The notes: generated by a model not told the origin, from the letters alone. Positions 46,125 to 58,307 are shown, counted from the stretch's first letter. The stretch: 64,000 nt of DNA from Timema cristinae (GCA_039000515.1 JBCFYV010003508.1:48073265-48137264); one strand, 5' to 3'. Translations and numbers: made by a program.

Positions 46125-46905
46125 TATACTATTCAAGAAGTTAATGTTAATATCGTCCAGTGTTTCCTTAGTTAATGCTAATATCGTCCATTAGTTTCCT
46201 TAGTTAATGCTAATATCGTCCAGTAGTTTCCTTAGTTAATGCTAATATCGTCCAGTAGTTTCTTAGTTAATGCTAATATCGTCCATTAGTTTCCTAGTTA
46301 ATGCTAATATCGTCCAGTAGTTTCCTTAGTTAATGCTAATATCGTCCAGTAGTTTCCTTAGTTAATGTTAATATCGTCCAGTAGTTTCCTTAGTTAATGT
46401 TAATATCGTCAGTAGTTTCCTTAGTTAATGCTAATATCGTCCATTAGTTTCCTTAGTTAATGTTAATATCGTCCAGTAGTTTCCTTAGTTAATGTAATAT
46501 CGTCCAGTAGTTTCCTTAGTTAATGCTAATATCGTCCAGTATTTCCTTAGTTAATGCTAATATCGTCCAGTAGTTTCCTTAGTTAATGTTAATATCGTCC
46601 ATTAGTTTCCTTAGTTAATGTTAATATCCCAGTAGTTTCCTTATTAATGCTAATATCGTCCAGTATTTCCTTAGTTAAGGCTAATACGTCAGTAGTTCCT
46701 TAGTTAATGTTAATATCGTCCAGTAGTTTCCTTAGTTAATGTTAATATCGTCCAGTAGTTTCCTTAGTTAATGCTAATATCGTCCATTAGTTTCCTTAGT
46801 TAATGTTAATATCGTCCAGTAGTTTCCTTAGTTAATGTTAATATCGTCCAATAGTTTCCTTAGTTAATGCTAATATCTCCAGTAGTTCCTTAGTTAATGT
46901 CTTGA
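46125..46905. repeat. 32-bp minisatellite, about 24 copies
   Basis: The unit contains TTAGTTAATGCTAATATCG then TCCAGTAGTTTCC. Variants (GCTAAT or GTTAAT, CCAGTAG or CCATTAG) and single-base losses are spread through the array. Confidence 0.97.
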
Positions 46906-46924
46906 AGCCGTACCCCTTTTTAAA

Positions 46925-47107
46925 ATATTAAGGTGGGGATGTAGGGGCACTTTTTTGGGTCAAAATAAATCGAATACTTCTCCAGTAGAAACATAGAGTT
47001 TAATTTTAATGTCATGTTGAATATCTGTCAAGAGCATAGCGGCATCAGATGACAAACATTTTAAACGAAGATAAACAAGTTGTCACTAAATTACAGGACA
47101 TACTTTG

Positions 47108-47157
<50 letters not shown>

Positions 47158-47470
47158 TAATAGCACCGAGTCTTACTACCCGTTCGGGTATACCTCTAAG
47201 TACTAATTACGTTAATGGATTTAGGAATTGAGAAGGTTGAATTAGAGGAAGTTAACCCGCATTTGCATGGAGGGAGAGTGGAAAACCATTTAGGAAAAAC
47301 CACTCCAGTTCACCCGACCGAGATTCGAACCTCGATCTCCCCGTCCTAAGCAGTCAAGCTCAACACGACAAGCGCGTTATCCAACTACGCCACCGAGGCG
47401 GGTTCGTTTGATATAAAAACAGAAAAAACGTATACCTTTTCTCGCGTCCCCTACATCCCCACCAAATATT
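46925..47470. mobile_element. Foldback element split by SINE-A
   Basis: Left end GGTGGGGATGTAGGGG ... CTCCAGTAGAAACATAGAG; right end CCTTTTCTCGCGTCCCCTAC ... CCCCACC. The ends are inverted copies. The SINE-A at 47114-47406 interrupts the right arm. Confidence 0.82.
47104..47416 (-). mobile_element. SINE-A copy with 10-bp target site duplication
   Basis: Reverse SINE-A, nearly consensus, with a long (ATA)n tail at 47113-47160. TTTGATATAA at 47104-47113 is repeated at 47407-47416. The head ends ACTACGCCACCGAGGCGG. Confidence 0.93.
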
Positions 47471-48018
47471 CCCGCTGGTTATTATGTTGGCTTATCGAAC
47501 TGATATAAATTCCAAACATTTGCAACGAGCCAGTCCCTTCTTGGCAGGTCCATTTCTACAGTCCAATTTTCATAGGAAAGCTATAAATTTAGAAAAGTTA
47601 CTAGGTATACTTTCATCTATTCGTGCGTCAAGTCATATGATCTTCAGCTATCACAGTGGATATATTTATCAATACCTATTAATTTACAATCATATAATTG
47701 TACATTTTATCAATATTTGCCACCAATAAATGTGAATCTTACAAAAGGTTCTTTCTATGGAATTTGAGCTGTATGAACAGTTGTGCTGATAGGTAGTGTT
47801 AGTTCACGGTAACATTAAGCTTTTTTTTTTGACAGTGGGAAAGTTATTAAAAACACGTGTATATATTTCTTTCTTCATATTTGAAAATATGGCTGTCACG
47901 TAAAAGTGAAGTCAATTTGGATCACCTGTTTAAGTGACAAAACATATGCACGAATATGTATATATATAATATATTCGATCATAATATAATTTTAAAAAAC
48001 ATACAAATGTTCAACTAT
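47471..48018. other. No gene recognised
   Basis: AT-rich DNA; an 81-codon plus frame (47484-47729) has no recognisable family. Confidence 0.35.
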
Positions 48019-48033
48019 CCGCTTCCGTGGCCG

Positions 48034-48868
48034 CAGTGGCGGCTCGTGTATAGGCACTGCAGAACTCAGCACCACTTTCCACTTGATATTATCGATAACA
48101 TTTAATATAATGAGTTCTTTTTTCTTTAATTCTTTCTTTATTTTTGTAGTAGGCCTACAATATATATGCCTTAAGCTTAATGTCAGTACTTCAGTAGCCA
48201 TCCCTCAGTTTATGAAAAGGTTACAAAAACCTTTGTTTGGGACTGTACGCTTCACAGTGCCAGTGACGTGGTGTTTGACTGCTGTGCGCATGCGCAAATA
48301 GGAGGGGTTGGGGAGGAAGGCGGGACTGCCAGGTAGAGAGAGCACTGTTGCTCTCGCAGTGCCGGCTCTGGCGTGATGGTGGAAGGAAGTTTTTATTTAC
48401 TCCGCGTGTGTTGTGCTTAAAAACCGTGTACCATATTCTTGAATGTGATAAAGGATAGAAGAGTTTTGAATTAGAGTATTATTCTGCTTCCAGCTATTCT
48501 ATTTGATTCATTTTTTTTCCGGTTATTTTATTTAACAGAAAGACTAAATGCGCTTGCATTACTTTCAATAGAGAAAATTTTCCTCAATTGTCATCCAGAG
48601 ATCAAGGAGAAAATTATTGATCTTTATGCGCAAATTAAAACAAGAAGAATAGATTTCATTTTTAAATAAATAGATCAAGCTTGAACTGTAACAATTTAAG
48701 TTAAAGTAAGTGAAAATGTTTGGTTTTTTTTGTTAAGATTTTATCAAGTTCCTGAATAAATTTTCTTTTTATTCATGTTTTTTTTTTCCTTTTACACAAT
48801 TTTAAAACAAAGGCTAAACATTTTCTAGAGCAGCACCCCCCACTAATTTTAGCTACGAGCCGCCACTG
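48034..48868 (+). mobile_element. hAT transposon, internally deleted, 835 bp
   Basis: Ends CAGTGGCGGCTCGT and ACGAGCCGCCACTG are perfect 14-bp inverted repeats. Flanks CGTGGCCG and GGTGGCCG match at 7 of 8 bases, fitting the 8-bp target duplication of hAT elements. It keeps the last transposase exon at 48539-48669. Confidence 0.88.
48539..48669 (+). pseudogene. hAT transposase, C-terminal dimerisation segment
   Basis: Behind an acceptor-like TTTATTTAACAG, a frame reads (E)RLNALALLSIEKIFLNC, then HPEIKEKIIDLYAQIKTRR, then IDFIFK and a stop at 48667-48669. It resembles the end of the hAT dimerisation domain (ERLNALALLSIEK) in ZMYM-like hAT transposases. The catalytic core is absent, so the copy is not autonomous. 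Confidence 0.8.
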
Positions 48869-49110
48869 GGTGGCCGCATGGTCTGGAGCGTCACTCGGGC
48901 AATAGACTAGCCTGCCAATGACGGAGAGATGAAGGTTCGAATCTTGGTCGGGTGTATTGAGGTTCACCCCCCCCCCTCCTTAAAATAGTTTCTCACTCCC
49001 CCTACATGCAAATGTGAGTACACTTCCTATAAATATAGCCTTCCTATCCCTAAAACCATTAGCGTAATTAGTAGATAAGCGGGTAGTAAGACGCGGTGGT
49101 AAAAAGAAAA

Positions 49111-49629
49111 TATTCAACTGTCTTGGAAATGTAAGAGTACGATATTAATGTTCATCGTACGAGGACGAAAACAACCTTTATTGTTTTGAAAACAATTGTT
49201 TTTTGCGTCCGTTATTTTATTAGAATCTAAATCTATGCTCACTTATTACGATATTCTACCTGTGGGTGTCAGCTGTGACGAGGGTAAGCTAATGGGAGCT
49301 AATTAAATACTAATGGTATATCGGTTTGAGTAGTAAAGTATCTTTTGGCCCAATACTGGAGGTTGGGTTTGTTCAGGTCAGCTCATTCATTTAGGGATGT
49401 CCACTCTACGGCTCAACAAACTACACAAACTAATTAAAGGTAGTCATCATCATCTTATCAGTTCTAACTTTTTATAATAATCTATTTTACCATTGTTCAC
49501 TAACCTGATAATCTTAAATGAAATATGTCTAAATTTAAAATGTTTATTTTGTTTGTTACAAAGGCTCTAATGATTAATCTTTTGATTATCATTCCTTTTG
49601 ATAAAAAAATTAATGTCTCCTGTATAACG
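49111..49629. other. No gene recognised
   Basis: AT-rich DNA without supportable features. Confidence 0.35.
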
Positions 49630-49785
49630 GCCATTTACGGCATAATTTAAGGTTTGAGTTGAGAAATGATGTTTAGAAGAATAAATTTACCACCATTTGT
49701 ATGAGTTGGGAAATCTAAACTGTAAAACACCTTCAGCCCACCCAGCCAAAATATGAACCTCAAACCTCCCCTGACACGCTTCGGT
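49630..49785 (-). mobile_element. Decayed SINE-C copy
   Basis: GTATGAGTTGGGAAATCTAAA, CACCCAGCCAAAATATGAACC and CCTCAAACCTCCCC are degraded SINE-C blocks in reverse. Confidence 0.55.
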
Positions 49786-50030
49786 GGCTGCACGGTCTAA
49801 GGCGTCACTCTCATGGTAGACTAGACTAAAAATGACGGGGAGATCGAGGTTCGAATCTCATTTGGGTGTACTGAGGGCAATTTAAAAAAAATAGTTTTCC
49901 CTTCTCACTCCACGCAAATTCTGAGACTTCCTTTAGATTTCACGTACCTCATCCCTAAAACCATTAGCTTAATTAGTGCAAATTCGTATAACCAGAACGG
50001 GTAGTAAGACGCGGTCTTATTTTTTTTTTA
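49786..50030 (+). mobile_element. SINE-C copy
   Basis: CGCTTCGGTGGCTGCACGGT, box B GAGGTTCGAATCTCAT, body, tail GAACGGGTAGTAAGACGCGG then a T run. Confidence 0.88.
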
Positions 50031-50995
50031 TATTCTCCCCTACTCTAGCCATCGATCTGACCCTTTAGTCTGTTTGATCATCGGTATAGGATTGGTTCTA
50101 ACTCTACCGGTTTTTATGGTGATGATGTGGATGAAGACCTGTGTATGCCTTACTGCGTACTTGGTATCACACAGCCATGACAATCTGATTATATGTATAT
50201 TTATTATTGTAAGATTACTTATTGGTTATTTGTTGAAATTGTTGATTGCACTTTTAGTATTGTAAATTTAATATTAAAATGATAGTTTTTTTTGTTTATT
50301 TACGAACTGACGTGAAGAGCTAGAGCTAATGCTGTTGCAGACTGAGATTTTCTCTTGATTACTATTTTTCTGTACGCACAAGTTGCTTATATATGACCTA
50401 CCCCTTGCTTCTTGGACCCCTTGTCACCAGTGTTAAATATAACTAATAGGAGCACTCCTGTGATATTACTGGGTTTTTCTGTGTATTACTATACGCACAA
50501 GCTGCTTATATATGACCTACCCCTTGCTTCTTGGACCCCTTGTCACCAGTGTTAAAACTAACTAATAGGAGAACTCCTGGTAACCTGACGTTATGAAGGC
50601 TAGCTTCCTATTGGGTAAAGACAGCCAGCATGTCACCTTATTTTCAAAATACAACGGAGTTTGTCTTTTAAAGAAAGGAAGTTTTAAAACGTATTATATT
50701 GACATTACTTCTGAAAGCGCTTGATCATCCATGAATGAAGTATTAAAAGGAAAATTTACATACAGTTCTTTAAAGAAAAATAGTATCATTACATGGTTAA
50801 TATTTTATCCTTTTTATTTACTGACGTGCCATGAAAGTGGACCCCGTATTAATATTTCACGATCCGTGTTATTGATAAAAAATACGTATAAACAGTTTCT
50901 TTTTTTTTTAACGGATTTAATCTAAGCGCATTGCTCTTGTTTTGACATTTGTGGTTTTGTAATTTGATAAAACATATCAATAGTCAAGTTCTTAG

Positions 50996-51045
<50 letters not shown>

Positions 51046-51074
51046 CATTTTTATTTTCAATGTAACACAATCAG
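50031..51074. other. Unique DNA with a 109-bp direct repeat
   Basis: 50370-50475 and 50479-50582 are two copies sharing TGCTTATATATGACCTACCC and TTGGACCCCTTGTCACCAGT. (TA)n lies at 50997-51042. No gene was found. Confidence 0.6.
50997..51042. repeat. (TA)n microsatellite
   Basis: A pure TA dinucleotide tract of about 46 bases. Confidence 0.98.
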
Positions 51075-51330
51075 TTTATTTTAACACCATGTCTTACCAC
51101 CCATTCAAGTAGTACATCTATGTACCTATTACACTAATGGTTTTGGGTATTAGGAAGGCTATATTTAGAAGAAGTGTACCCACATTTTCGTAGAGGGATC
51201 GTGAAAACCATAATGGATAAACCACCCTCAGTACACCTGACAGGGATCGAACCCAGTCTCCCCGTCTTTGCCATTCTAGTCTATCTCGAGAGTAGTGCCA
51301 TAAACCATGCGGTCACCGAAAAGTGTGTCA
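51075..51330 (-). mobile_element. SINE-C copy
   Basis: Reverse SINE: ACACCATGTCTTACCACCCA, GTGAAAACCATAATGG, GGGATCGAACCCAGTCTCCC (box B), CATGCGGTCACCGAAA. Confidence 0.88.
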
Positions 51331-53329
51331 GTTCTATTCATGCTTAGTGTTTAAACACCCCGAGGATCGGTGTACCAAATTGTCAGTACTACGTCTATTA
51401 AGACGATAGTTAACTTGCGATAATAATTTGAAAACTGTAATATTTTTTAATTGTCAATGGGTGACTTTAATTAATTATATCTCTCTCTTTGGATTCCAGC
51501 AAGTCCACCGTAACATTTGGAATGTAAATAGGTGTAATTAAATGATTTCAGTAGGCCCTGTAATCTTAGGACAAGCCTACTTTTAATTTTTACTGGATGT
51601 AAAATATAAATATTTGAACTAAAACAACAAATTTACATTTTAATGAAATTTGTTTATTATTTTGATAACAACCCATTATAAAATGATCATTTCTAACAAT
51701 AAGTCTGAGAAGCTATCTACAACTCTATTAATACTTTACTGGCTTAGGGATACAATAATTGTAATTATAGTAAACCTATTAAAATAAGTATGATTTATTA
51801 TTATTACTACTACTGTTAGTAGTATGGGTAGAAGACGTTCTAGCAGAACATTATTGAAGAATAGTTTTTATATTATTGTAGCTAAGATTTGATACTTCTA
51901 CACTAATTATATTATCAATTTATTTTTAACAAAATCAGGCAACAGGAGGATTTTCTGACAAATGATCAAGATTATTTCCAAAAACAAATAGTCTAAGGGA
52001 AATGGGTGTAAAATATTTATAGTCTAAGTAAAAATAGTATAAAAACTGTTATGGACAACCCTGAGTTAAAGAGCAAGGTCGTTAAAAATGTACAGTGGTG
52101 TTCTTAACCTCCCTTAACATTAATTAAGACCGAAAAGGGGTGAATCGGTAGAAGATATTTGTAGTTCAATGTTGAGGTTTCGAACAAACACAATCACCTA
52201 ACCGACAATACATAAACAAACAAATTATGAGGTAAGAGAAAAAAAGTAAAATATATCATGCAAACAATATATTGCTGGAGGGAGGAGATTGTGGCGTATG
52301 AATATGAAAATATTAAAATAAATTTGGTTCCCTGCTAATGGTCCGTTGGCGCCACTCATAAAAAAAATATCTCATGATCATTAGTCCTTTCTTTTGGTAG
52401 TTTATTTACTTTGCTCCCTCGAACTATTTTTTTTTTATGATATACTGTAATTATAATTTCAGGCGGAAATTATAAATAATATTTATGATCGAAAAGTTGA
52501 CATTTAAGCACGCGTGGATTGGAAATGGGTCTTAACATATTTTTTATTTCTTCTTTAAAAAGTTCTTTATAATTTTTTTTTCTTCTGAAGTAGCTTTCGT
52601 GGGAGAAAAAAAGATATCTTTAGTTGGGTTTCCAAACAAAGAAAATATTCAAATAAGCTTGCCGCAGTTATCAAACATTATTTTAAACTATTAAAAAATA
52701 TAATTCTTGATTAAGTTTTTACATTAAATCGAGCCCTTTGTATTTGCGGTGAAAAGCGATTGCAAAGTTTCTATATTATTTGTATTATATTATTTACAGT
52801 TGTTGTTTTGATATAAAAAAATGCATAAACCCAGCCCTTTTCTCGCGTCCCCTACATCCCCACATTAAGCAAACGTGTTCCTATAGGCCGCAACACACCC
52901 CGAGTTTATTAATAATTTGACCCTTTGATTAATTTGAGTTTGAGATCACTGTTTTATATAACAGGTTCCTTAAAGCGTGGGTCGTACCCCTGAAAGGATT
53001 GCTGCGAACATGCACAACGTGAATAAATTAAATATTAATATAGAACTATTAAAATGATAAAACAAGAACACCTTTCATTTGTATTCGTTTATTTTATTTC
53101 AGAAATATCTGTCATGATCATTCAGATAATTATTATTTTAATAATCATTCACATAATCAACCAAGGTAAATTAATGATCTCCAATGTTTGGAAGGAGCAC
53201 TTGTTAAAACTGGATTTAAAATAAACAGCCACATCCATATATTTAAAAAAACTACCAATTAATATTTGTAAATTAACTTTTTTAATTTTTTTATCTCCAT
53301 TTTCAAAGAGTAAACATTATAGAAAGATT
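51331..53329. other. AT-rich 2-kb stretch, no gene
   Basis: The largest gene-free, nearly repeat-free block in the window. A foldback-element end lies at 52800-52865 (TTTTGATATAAAAAAATG ... CTCGCGTCCCCTACATCC). Nothing else is supportable. Confidence 0.5.
52800..52865. mobile_element. Foldback element, terminal fragment
   Basis: Right-arm end CCTTTTCTCGCGTCCCCTAC identical to the end of the 46.9-kb copy; the rest is missing. Confidence 0.75.
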
Positions 53330-53570
53330 TTTTTAACAATCTGTCTTACTTCCCATTCGGGCTGTAATCTTATGTACTAATTACGTTAATGTGTTAGGGA
53401 TGAGGAAGACTTCATTTAGAGAAAGCGTACCAGTGATCGCCTGGAGAGAGAATGGGAAACCACCCTCCAGTACACTTGACAGGGATTGAACATGATCTCC
53501 CAATCATCGGCAGCCTAGCCTATTTGCGAGTTAGTGCCTCAGACTATGCGACCACCAAAACCAGGTAATA
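53330..53570 (-). mobile_element. SINE-C copy
   Basis: Reverse SINE: ATCTGTCTTACTTCCCATTC, GGAGAGAGAATGGGAAACC, GATCTCCCAATCATCGGCAG, TATGCGACCACCAAAAC. Confidence 0.83.
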
Positions 53571-54070
53571 ATTTATTATTTATTTTTCCAAGGCCTATAA
53601 GGGAACCAGTTCCCGCCAACATAATATTATATTTCAAGTGAACATAGCTCCTTTTTGCGATGTATCACATATCACCCTTCTATATCAGCATCACTAGGAG
53701 TTAGCCAATTGTTTATCATTGATCATCCCCCCTCCCCCCTTTCCGTATTAAGTTTCCACGTGCGCGTCTGACACAGGACACGTGTGTGACGTAAATACAT
53801 GAACACATTCACGTGTTTCTTTACTGTTCGTGGGGAAATATTTAGACTCCACGAGACTTGAAACAAGTGCGCCCGTCACGTGACAAAGGTGGGTTCACTC
53901 ACAAATACATTTTCACAACTTATTGTGTAGGCCTATGTCGAGTTTTGATTCTATGGGAAAGTGCCGAGGTCTTAGTAGACTTGTAATAACTGTTATAATA
54001 GGTCGTCTATCTAGGATAGAATCATTACTGGATAATTCAAAAATCAAACTCTCTGAACATTTTGTATATT
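53571..54070. other. No gene recognised
   Basis: Unique DNA with several CACGTG-type E-box palindromes around 53755-53885 (ACACGTGTG, CACGTGTTTC, CACGTGAC). No transcript evidence. Confidence 0.35.
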
Positions 54071-54071
54071 T

Positions 54072-54370
54072 ATTTTATTATTATTAGCACCTCGTCTTAC
54101 TATCCGTTCAGGTTATACCACTTACGCTAATATGTAGTGGTAGGATGATTGTGAGATGAAATGAAGGACCTACAATTTAACGTGGGATCCGAACCACGGT
54201 GGAGGCCTGTCATTCCACACATTCACAAGTTGTGATTAATACACGTCTTGTCAGAGGTGAAGGAAGGGTTTGGTAATCAGATAAATCTGTGCCGGGACCG
54301 AGGATTGAACCCCGACCCCAACACAGAAGTCTGACACCTTACCCCCTAGACCGCCAGGTCACCTATATTA
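54072..54370 (-). mobile_element. SINE-B copy, full length
   Basis: Reverse SINE-B with AGCACCTCGTCTTACTATCC, the body, GGATTGAACCCCGACC (box B) and CCTAGACCGCCAGGTCACC. A short insertion (TTGTGATTAATACACG) in the body is shared, on the opposite strand, with the 60.2-kb copy, which marks a subfamily. Confidence 0.92.
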
Positions 54371-54464
54371 TTTTACTTTCCCTACTAAAACTAGGACATA
54401 ATAATTTCTAATTATTCCTAATATCAACCATTCTAAGTATTAAGATATTATTTTATTTTGGCAC

Positions 54465-55320
54465 TAACCAACTCCGTGGTGTAGTGGTCAGTCCACTTGG
54501 CTATGAGCCTAAGGTTCCCGGGTTCTATTCCCGGCAGATACCTTGGTTATGTTTCACGAAAGAGGATTTACCCCAATGGTCGCAAGGGTTTGTTTAATTA
54601 AATCTAACCCGCCTCGGTGACCTAGTTGGTTAACGCGCTTGTCGTGTTGAAGCTCGACTGCTGAGGATGGGGAGATCGAGGTTCGAATCTCGGTCGGGTG
54701 AACTGGGGGTGATTTTTTCCTAAATAGTTTTCCACTCTTCCTCCACGCAAATGCGGGTTCACTTCCTATAATTCAACCTTCCCAATTCCTAATCCATTAG
54801 CGTAAATAGTACTTAAAGCGTGTAACCCGAACGGTTAGTAAGACGCGGTGCTAAAAATATATATATAAATTAAATCTAAGTTTGGTTTTAAGTGTTTCTA
54901 CTGGTTTCACACCCTCATACCCACTATGACCCTCATACCACTACTCCTCATACCATACTCCCATACTCACTATCTCTCATACCCACTATCTCCCTCATAC
55001 CCACTATACCCCTCATACTCACTATCTCTCATACCACTACCCTCATACTCACTATCTCCTCATACTCACTATCCCTCATACCCACTATCCCCCTGTCACT
55101 ACTCCTCATACCACTCCCTAACTCACTATCTCCCTCATACCACTCTCTCATACCCTATCTCTATCCTCTCCTCATACTCACTATCACTCCCCACAGAAAG
55201 GATGTACTATTAGTACATTAGTACGTCCCCTGGACAGCGGTACATTAGTACTGGATGATCTTTACACAAACTGGAATACGAGTGTTGTAGCCCAGACGCG
55301 CGATATTAATACTAACACAT
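54465..55320 (+). mobile_element. SINE-G, copy with intact head
   Basis: Head GTGGTGTAGTGGTCAG (box A) and CCCGGGTTCTATTCCCGG (box B). Body TTTACCCCAATGGTCGCAAG, then the minisatellite at 54910-55190 (heavily decayed), then 3' part TTAGTACATTAGTACG and TGTTGTAGCCCAGACGCGCG. A SINE-A interrupts it at 54608-54867. This copy defines the element's order. Confidence 0.85.
54596..54879 (+). mobile_element. SINE-A inserted in SINE-G, 12-bp target duplication
   Basis: Full-length SINE-A (CGCCTCGGTGACCTAGTTGG ... AAGACGCGGTGCTAAAAA then (AT)n). AATTAAATCTAA at 54596-54607 is repeated exactly at 54868-54879. Confidence 0.95.
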
Positions 55321-56359
55321 TGTGGTTATTTTTATAAACAATATTTTTTCTTGGCGATCCTGTTTATCGACACTCTCCTGTATTTATAAACATACATGAA
55401 TGAGTGAGATCGTCAGCAAATGAGGATGTTTATTACACGCATGTCCTCAAACACACGCGTGTTAATATCATATTCGCGAGTCTCCCTCTCGAGTGCTTGA
55501 TTACCCTCCTCTTCTCCTCTCCGTTCACTCCTTTCTGTCGCGGCGTATCATCAGTAGGATCCTGTTCTGTTGGCTGATTACTCCACTTTGTTGTGACGAC
55601 GCCATAATCGCTAGAGAACGGCGGCTTCCAAATTATCCTGTGATTTTCTCCGCGGGAGGGAGAGGGGGCTGTGAGTGGAAACTGCGACGAGGCTGGGTGT
55701 GAGGTGCTCAGATCTTGTGTCTGTCTGTCTGTCTGTCTGTCTGTTATTGAGTGGCTCGACTCCACAACCACATCCGGAAGATTACGTGTATATTGTCTTC
55801 TGAGAGCAGCAAGCAAGGAGTTAGAGGATTGAAATGTCCTCAAGGGTTGGAAACAGGGGGTAGAAGGAGAGGGGTGGGGAGATCGCAGCTACCCCTACAT
55901 TCAAATAATTTATCTAATATTAATATCCAAGTAAATAATAAATATATATTTTGTGTACATTATTTTAATTTTAAAATCATTTATTTCTTATTTTTCAGAT
56001 GTTACGTGTAATTCGAGGTTTCGTTCAACTCTTAACTCGATATATATGGACGAACGCCGAATCCGAATCTCGAATCCTGTGGTATTAGATACAAAACACA
56101 CGGCAAAGGTTGAAACTCCAACCTTCCTTCCACCGGCAGCCCAGACTCATTAAACCTGACATTTAGACCATGTGGCCCCCACTCCCATCTTAAGCTCTCA
56201 CAGTATGATCTACCGGTTCGAATCCCGGACACAAGTGATAGCAGACAAGAGTTTGGTTGGCTTAGTCTGCAATCAGTATAGTTACTTGGTGGGAGGACGA
56301 GAAAGGGGGGGAAAGAGGGAAAGAGATAGAAAGCTCAAAAGGCTTGGTCTGAACAAATA
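55321..56359. other. No confirmed gene; GC-rich block and CTGT microsatellite
   Basis: (CTGT)n at 55718-55743. 55440-55880 is GC-richer and open on minus for 136 codons, but that protein includes the translated microsatellite (TDRQTDRQTQ) and matches no family. 56050-56170 may be a decayed SINE. Confidence 0.4.
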
Positions 56360-56655
56360 TTTTATTTATTTAGTTGAGGTACTTAACGCGAACTTTCTGA
56401 ACCGACTGATTATATAAACACATGAGAATTTCTTGGAGTTAGAGTGAAATGGCCTACCAATTTTGGTCGGGAAAGGTATTTCACATATATCCAGAGTTCT
56501 TTCACATACCACAATCGACACGGGACCGACGGATTTACTTCTCCTCCGAAGGAGGTTGTGCTACGGATTTTTATCGCTCAAGTAAAAGCTGGGTTCGAAC
56601 CCACGAACATCGGATTCTGAGTCGAGCACCTCACTCCAAGACCACCAAGGTATAC
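56360..56655 (-). mobile_element. SINE-D copy, full length
   Basis: Reverse SINE-D: ATTTAGTTGAGGTACTTAACG, TTCTGAACCGACTGATTATAT, CCGAAGGAGGTTGTGCTACG, GGGTTCGAACCCAC (box B). Confidence 0.92.
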
Positions 56656-56694
56656 TTTAAGAAATAAAACTCTGAACTTTCTAGAATGTGATTT

Positions 56695-56860
56695 TTTAAA
56701 ATGACACCGAGGCACGAGACTCGAACCCGAGACTCTTGGCTTGGCGTGCCAATTTTCTAACCACTGAGCTATCCAGGAAACGTGCCATGCACAGGGTTAA
56801 TACTCACTCATATTTTAGGACAGAGTCCATGATGGACGTGTGAAAATCATAGGCTACCAT
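56695..56860 (-). mobile_element. SINE-F tRNA-like unit
   Basis: On minus: upstream block ACGTCCATCATGGACTCTGT, box A GGATAGCTCAGTGGTTAG and box B TCGGGTTCGAGTCTCG. It has good tRNA arms but a flanking block shared with 34.44 and 45.82 kb, so it is a repeat rather than a tRNA gene. Another tRNA-like stretch is at 56975-57035. Confidence 0.68.
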
Positions 56861-57499
56861 TGAGATCACAGTCACGAGAGGTTTTATGCTGCTGTCTGTA
56901 CAAACGACATTGTACTGTTCATGGAAGCGAATAACACGGATAAAGCTAATACCTGTACAATTAATTGACGCCTGTACACGGGATATCTCACTGGTAGAGC
57001 ATGTACACGCTAAGCCAAGGATCCAGTGTTCGATGACCGTGTACAGGTGTCATTTTTATAATTTACGAACATTATTTGATACTGTTAAATCCATAACCTA
57101 AATATTATTTCGATCTCCCAAGTTGCGTTGGTCTTGTTCTACTGTACTATCGTTAGACTTCTGAGTATTCTATATCTTTAGACCGAGATAGAACCAGAAA
57201 ACATCTCATCTTGGCCGTCAAACAGTCTCTCCCCCTTCCCTCGCCCCATGATGCCACGCCCTGCTTGAACTTCCGTTGCCATGGTAACAAGAGGAGCTCT
57301 CCATGGCGTCGCGACGGCGACACTTCCCGGACCTGTGTGGTCAAACAGGGACAGGGAGATCATCTTACTAGAAGAACAATAGTGCAGTAGAATCTCGTTA
57401 GTATAAAACATACCCTGAACGGTTTAGAAAAAAACAAACATATTTTTCTGTGGACAGAATTAATATCTCTTTACTTTATTAACAATGTTATTTTACATG
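56861..57499. other. No gene recognised
   Basis: 57180-57370 is balanced in composition, with overlapping minus frames but no family resemblance. Confidence 0.35.
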
Positions 57500-57720
57500 T
57501 ATGGTCTTGGGGTAAGGTGTTCGCCTCACAACCCGATGTTTGTGGGTTCAAAACCAGTCGAGATCAACGGATTTTATTGAGCGATACAAATCCGTAACAC
57601 AACTCACTTCGGCGGTGAAGTAAAGTCGTCGGTCTCATTTCGATTGTGGAATCTAAAAGAACCCCGGAAGGAATGAGAAAACAACTTTCCCTGGCCTCGA
57701 CTAACCAGCGTTGCCAAACT
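57500..57720 (+). mobile_element. SINE-D copy, 3' truncated
   Basis: GGTCTTGGGGTAAGGTGTTC (box A), GGGTTCAAAACC (box B), TTGAGCGATACAAATCCG, TTTCGATTGTGG; stops before the tail. Confidence 0.88.
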
Positions 57721-58074
57721 TGTATCATATTTAAAGGGAGATTGACCGCAAGAAAACAAGAGATTGACAACGCTGTTTCCCAATAGTAGCCATGTAGTTC
57801 CCTCAGAGATGATATCCAGTGTAGTAATGACCCCTAAAATACTATATTGTGTGTGTGACATATTTAGCCTAAATAAGTTGGGAAAAATAAATCAAAATGT
57901 TTTACCAGATCATGTAAGATATGGTATGTATAGTATAATTTAAATAGGAAGGGGCGTATCCTACTTTACAAAAACTACCAAAACTAAGTAAATATATTCA
58001 TACGTCAAGTCAATTGATTTTCAGCTGCGAATTTAGATACGATATAAATATATGTAAGATATATATATTTTCTA
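57721..58074. other. No gene recognised
   Basis: Unique AT-rich DNA. Confidence 0.35.
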
Positions 58075-58300
58075 TCCATTTTCATTATTTAACGTGCACT
58101 TTCTGAACTGACTGTATCTATCAGCAAATGAGAATTTCTTTGAGCAAGAATGAAATTACCTACCAATTTTGCCGGTAAAGGTGTTTTCTCACATACCTTC
58201 CAGGGTTCTTATACCCGCCACAATTGACAAGAGTCCGGCGACTTTATCTCCCCTCCGAAGGAAGTTGTGCTACGTATTTTTAGTGTTGGCACAAAATCTT
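58075..58300 (-). mobile_element. SINE-D copy, head missing
   Basis: Reverse: TTAACGTGCACTTTCTGAAC, ACCTTCCAGGGTTCTTATAC, CCTCCGAAGGAAGTTGTGC; ends before box B. Confidence 0.88.
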
Positions 58301-58307
58301 ACAAAAT

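Larger units (their letters stand above)
48019..49110 (+). mobile_element. SINE-C copy split by a hAT transposon
   Basis: The first 15 bases of the head (CCGCTTCCGTGGCCG) lie left of the transposon at 48033. The rest (GTGGCCGCATGGTCTGG, box B GGTTCGAATCTTGG, tail GTAGTAAGACGCGGTGG) lies right of 48868. Confidence 0.85.

Noticed and set aside
46125..46905. CRISPR-like array
   Set aside because: The 32-bp unit repeats without unique spacers, and the window is eukaryotic.
55433..55843. 136-codon minus frame
   Set aside because: Contains a translated CTGT microsatellite and no recognisable domain.
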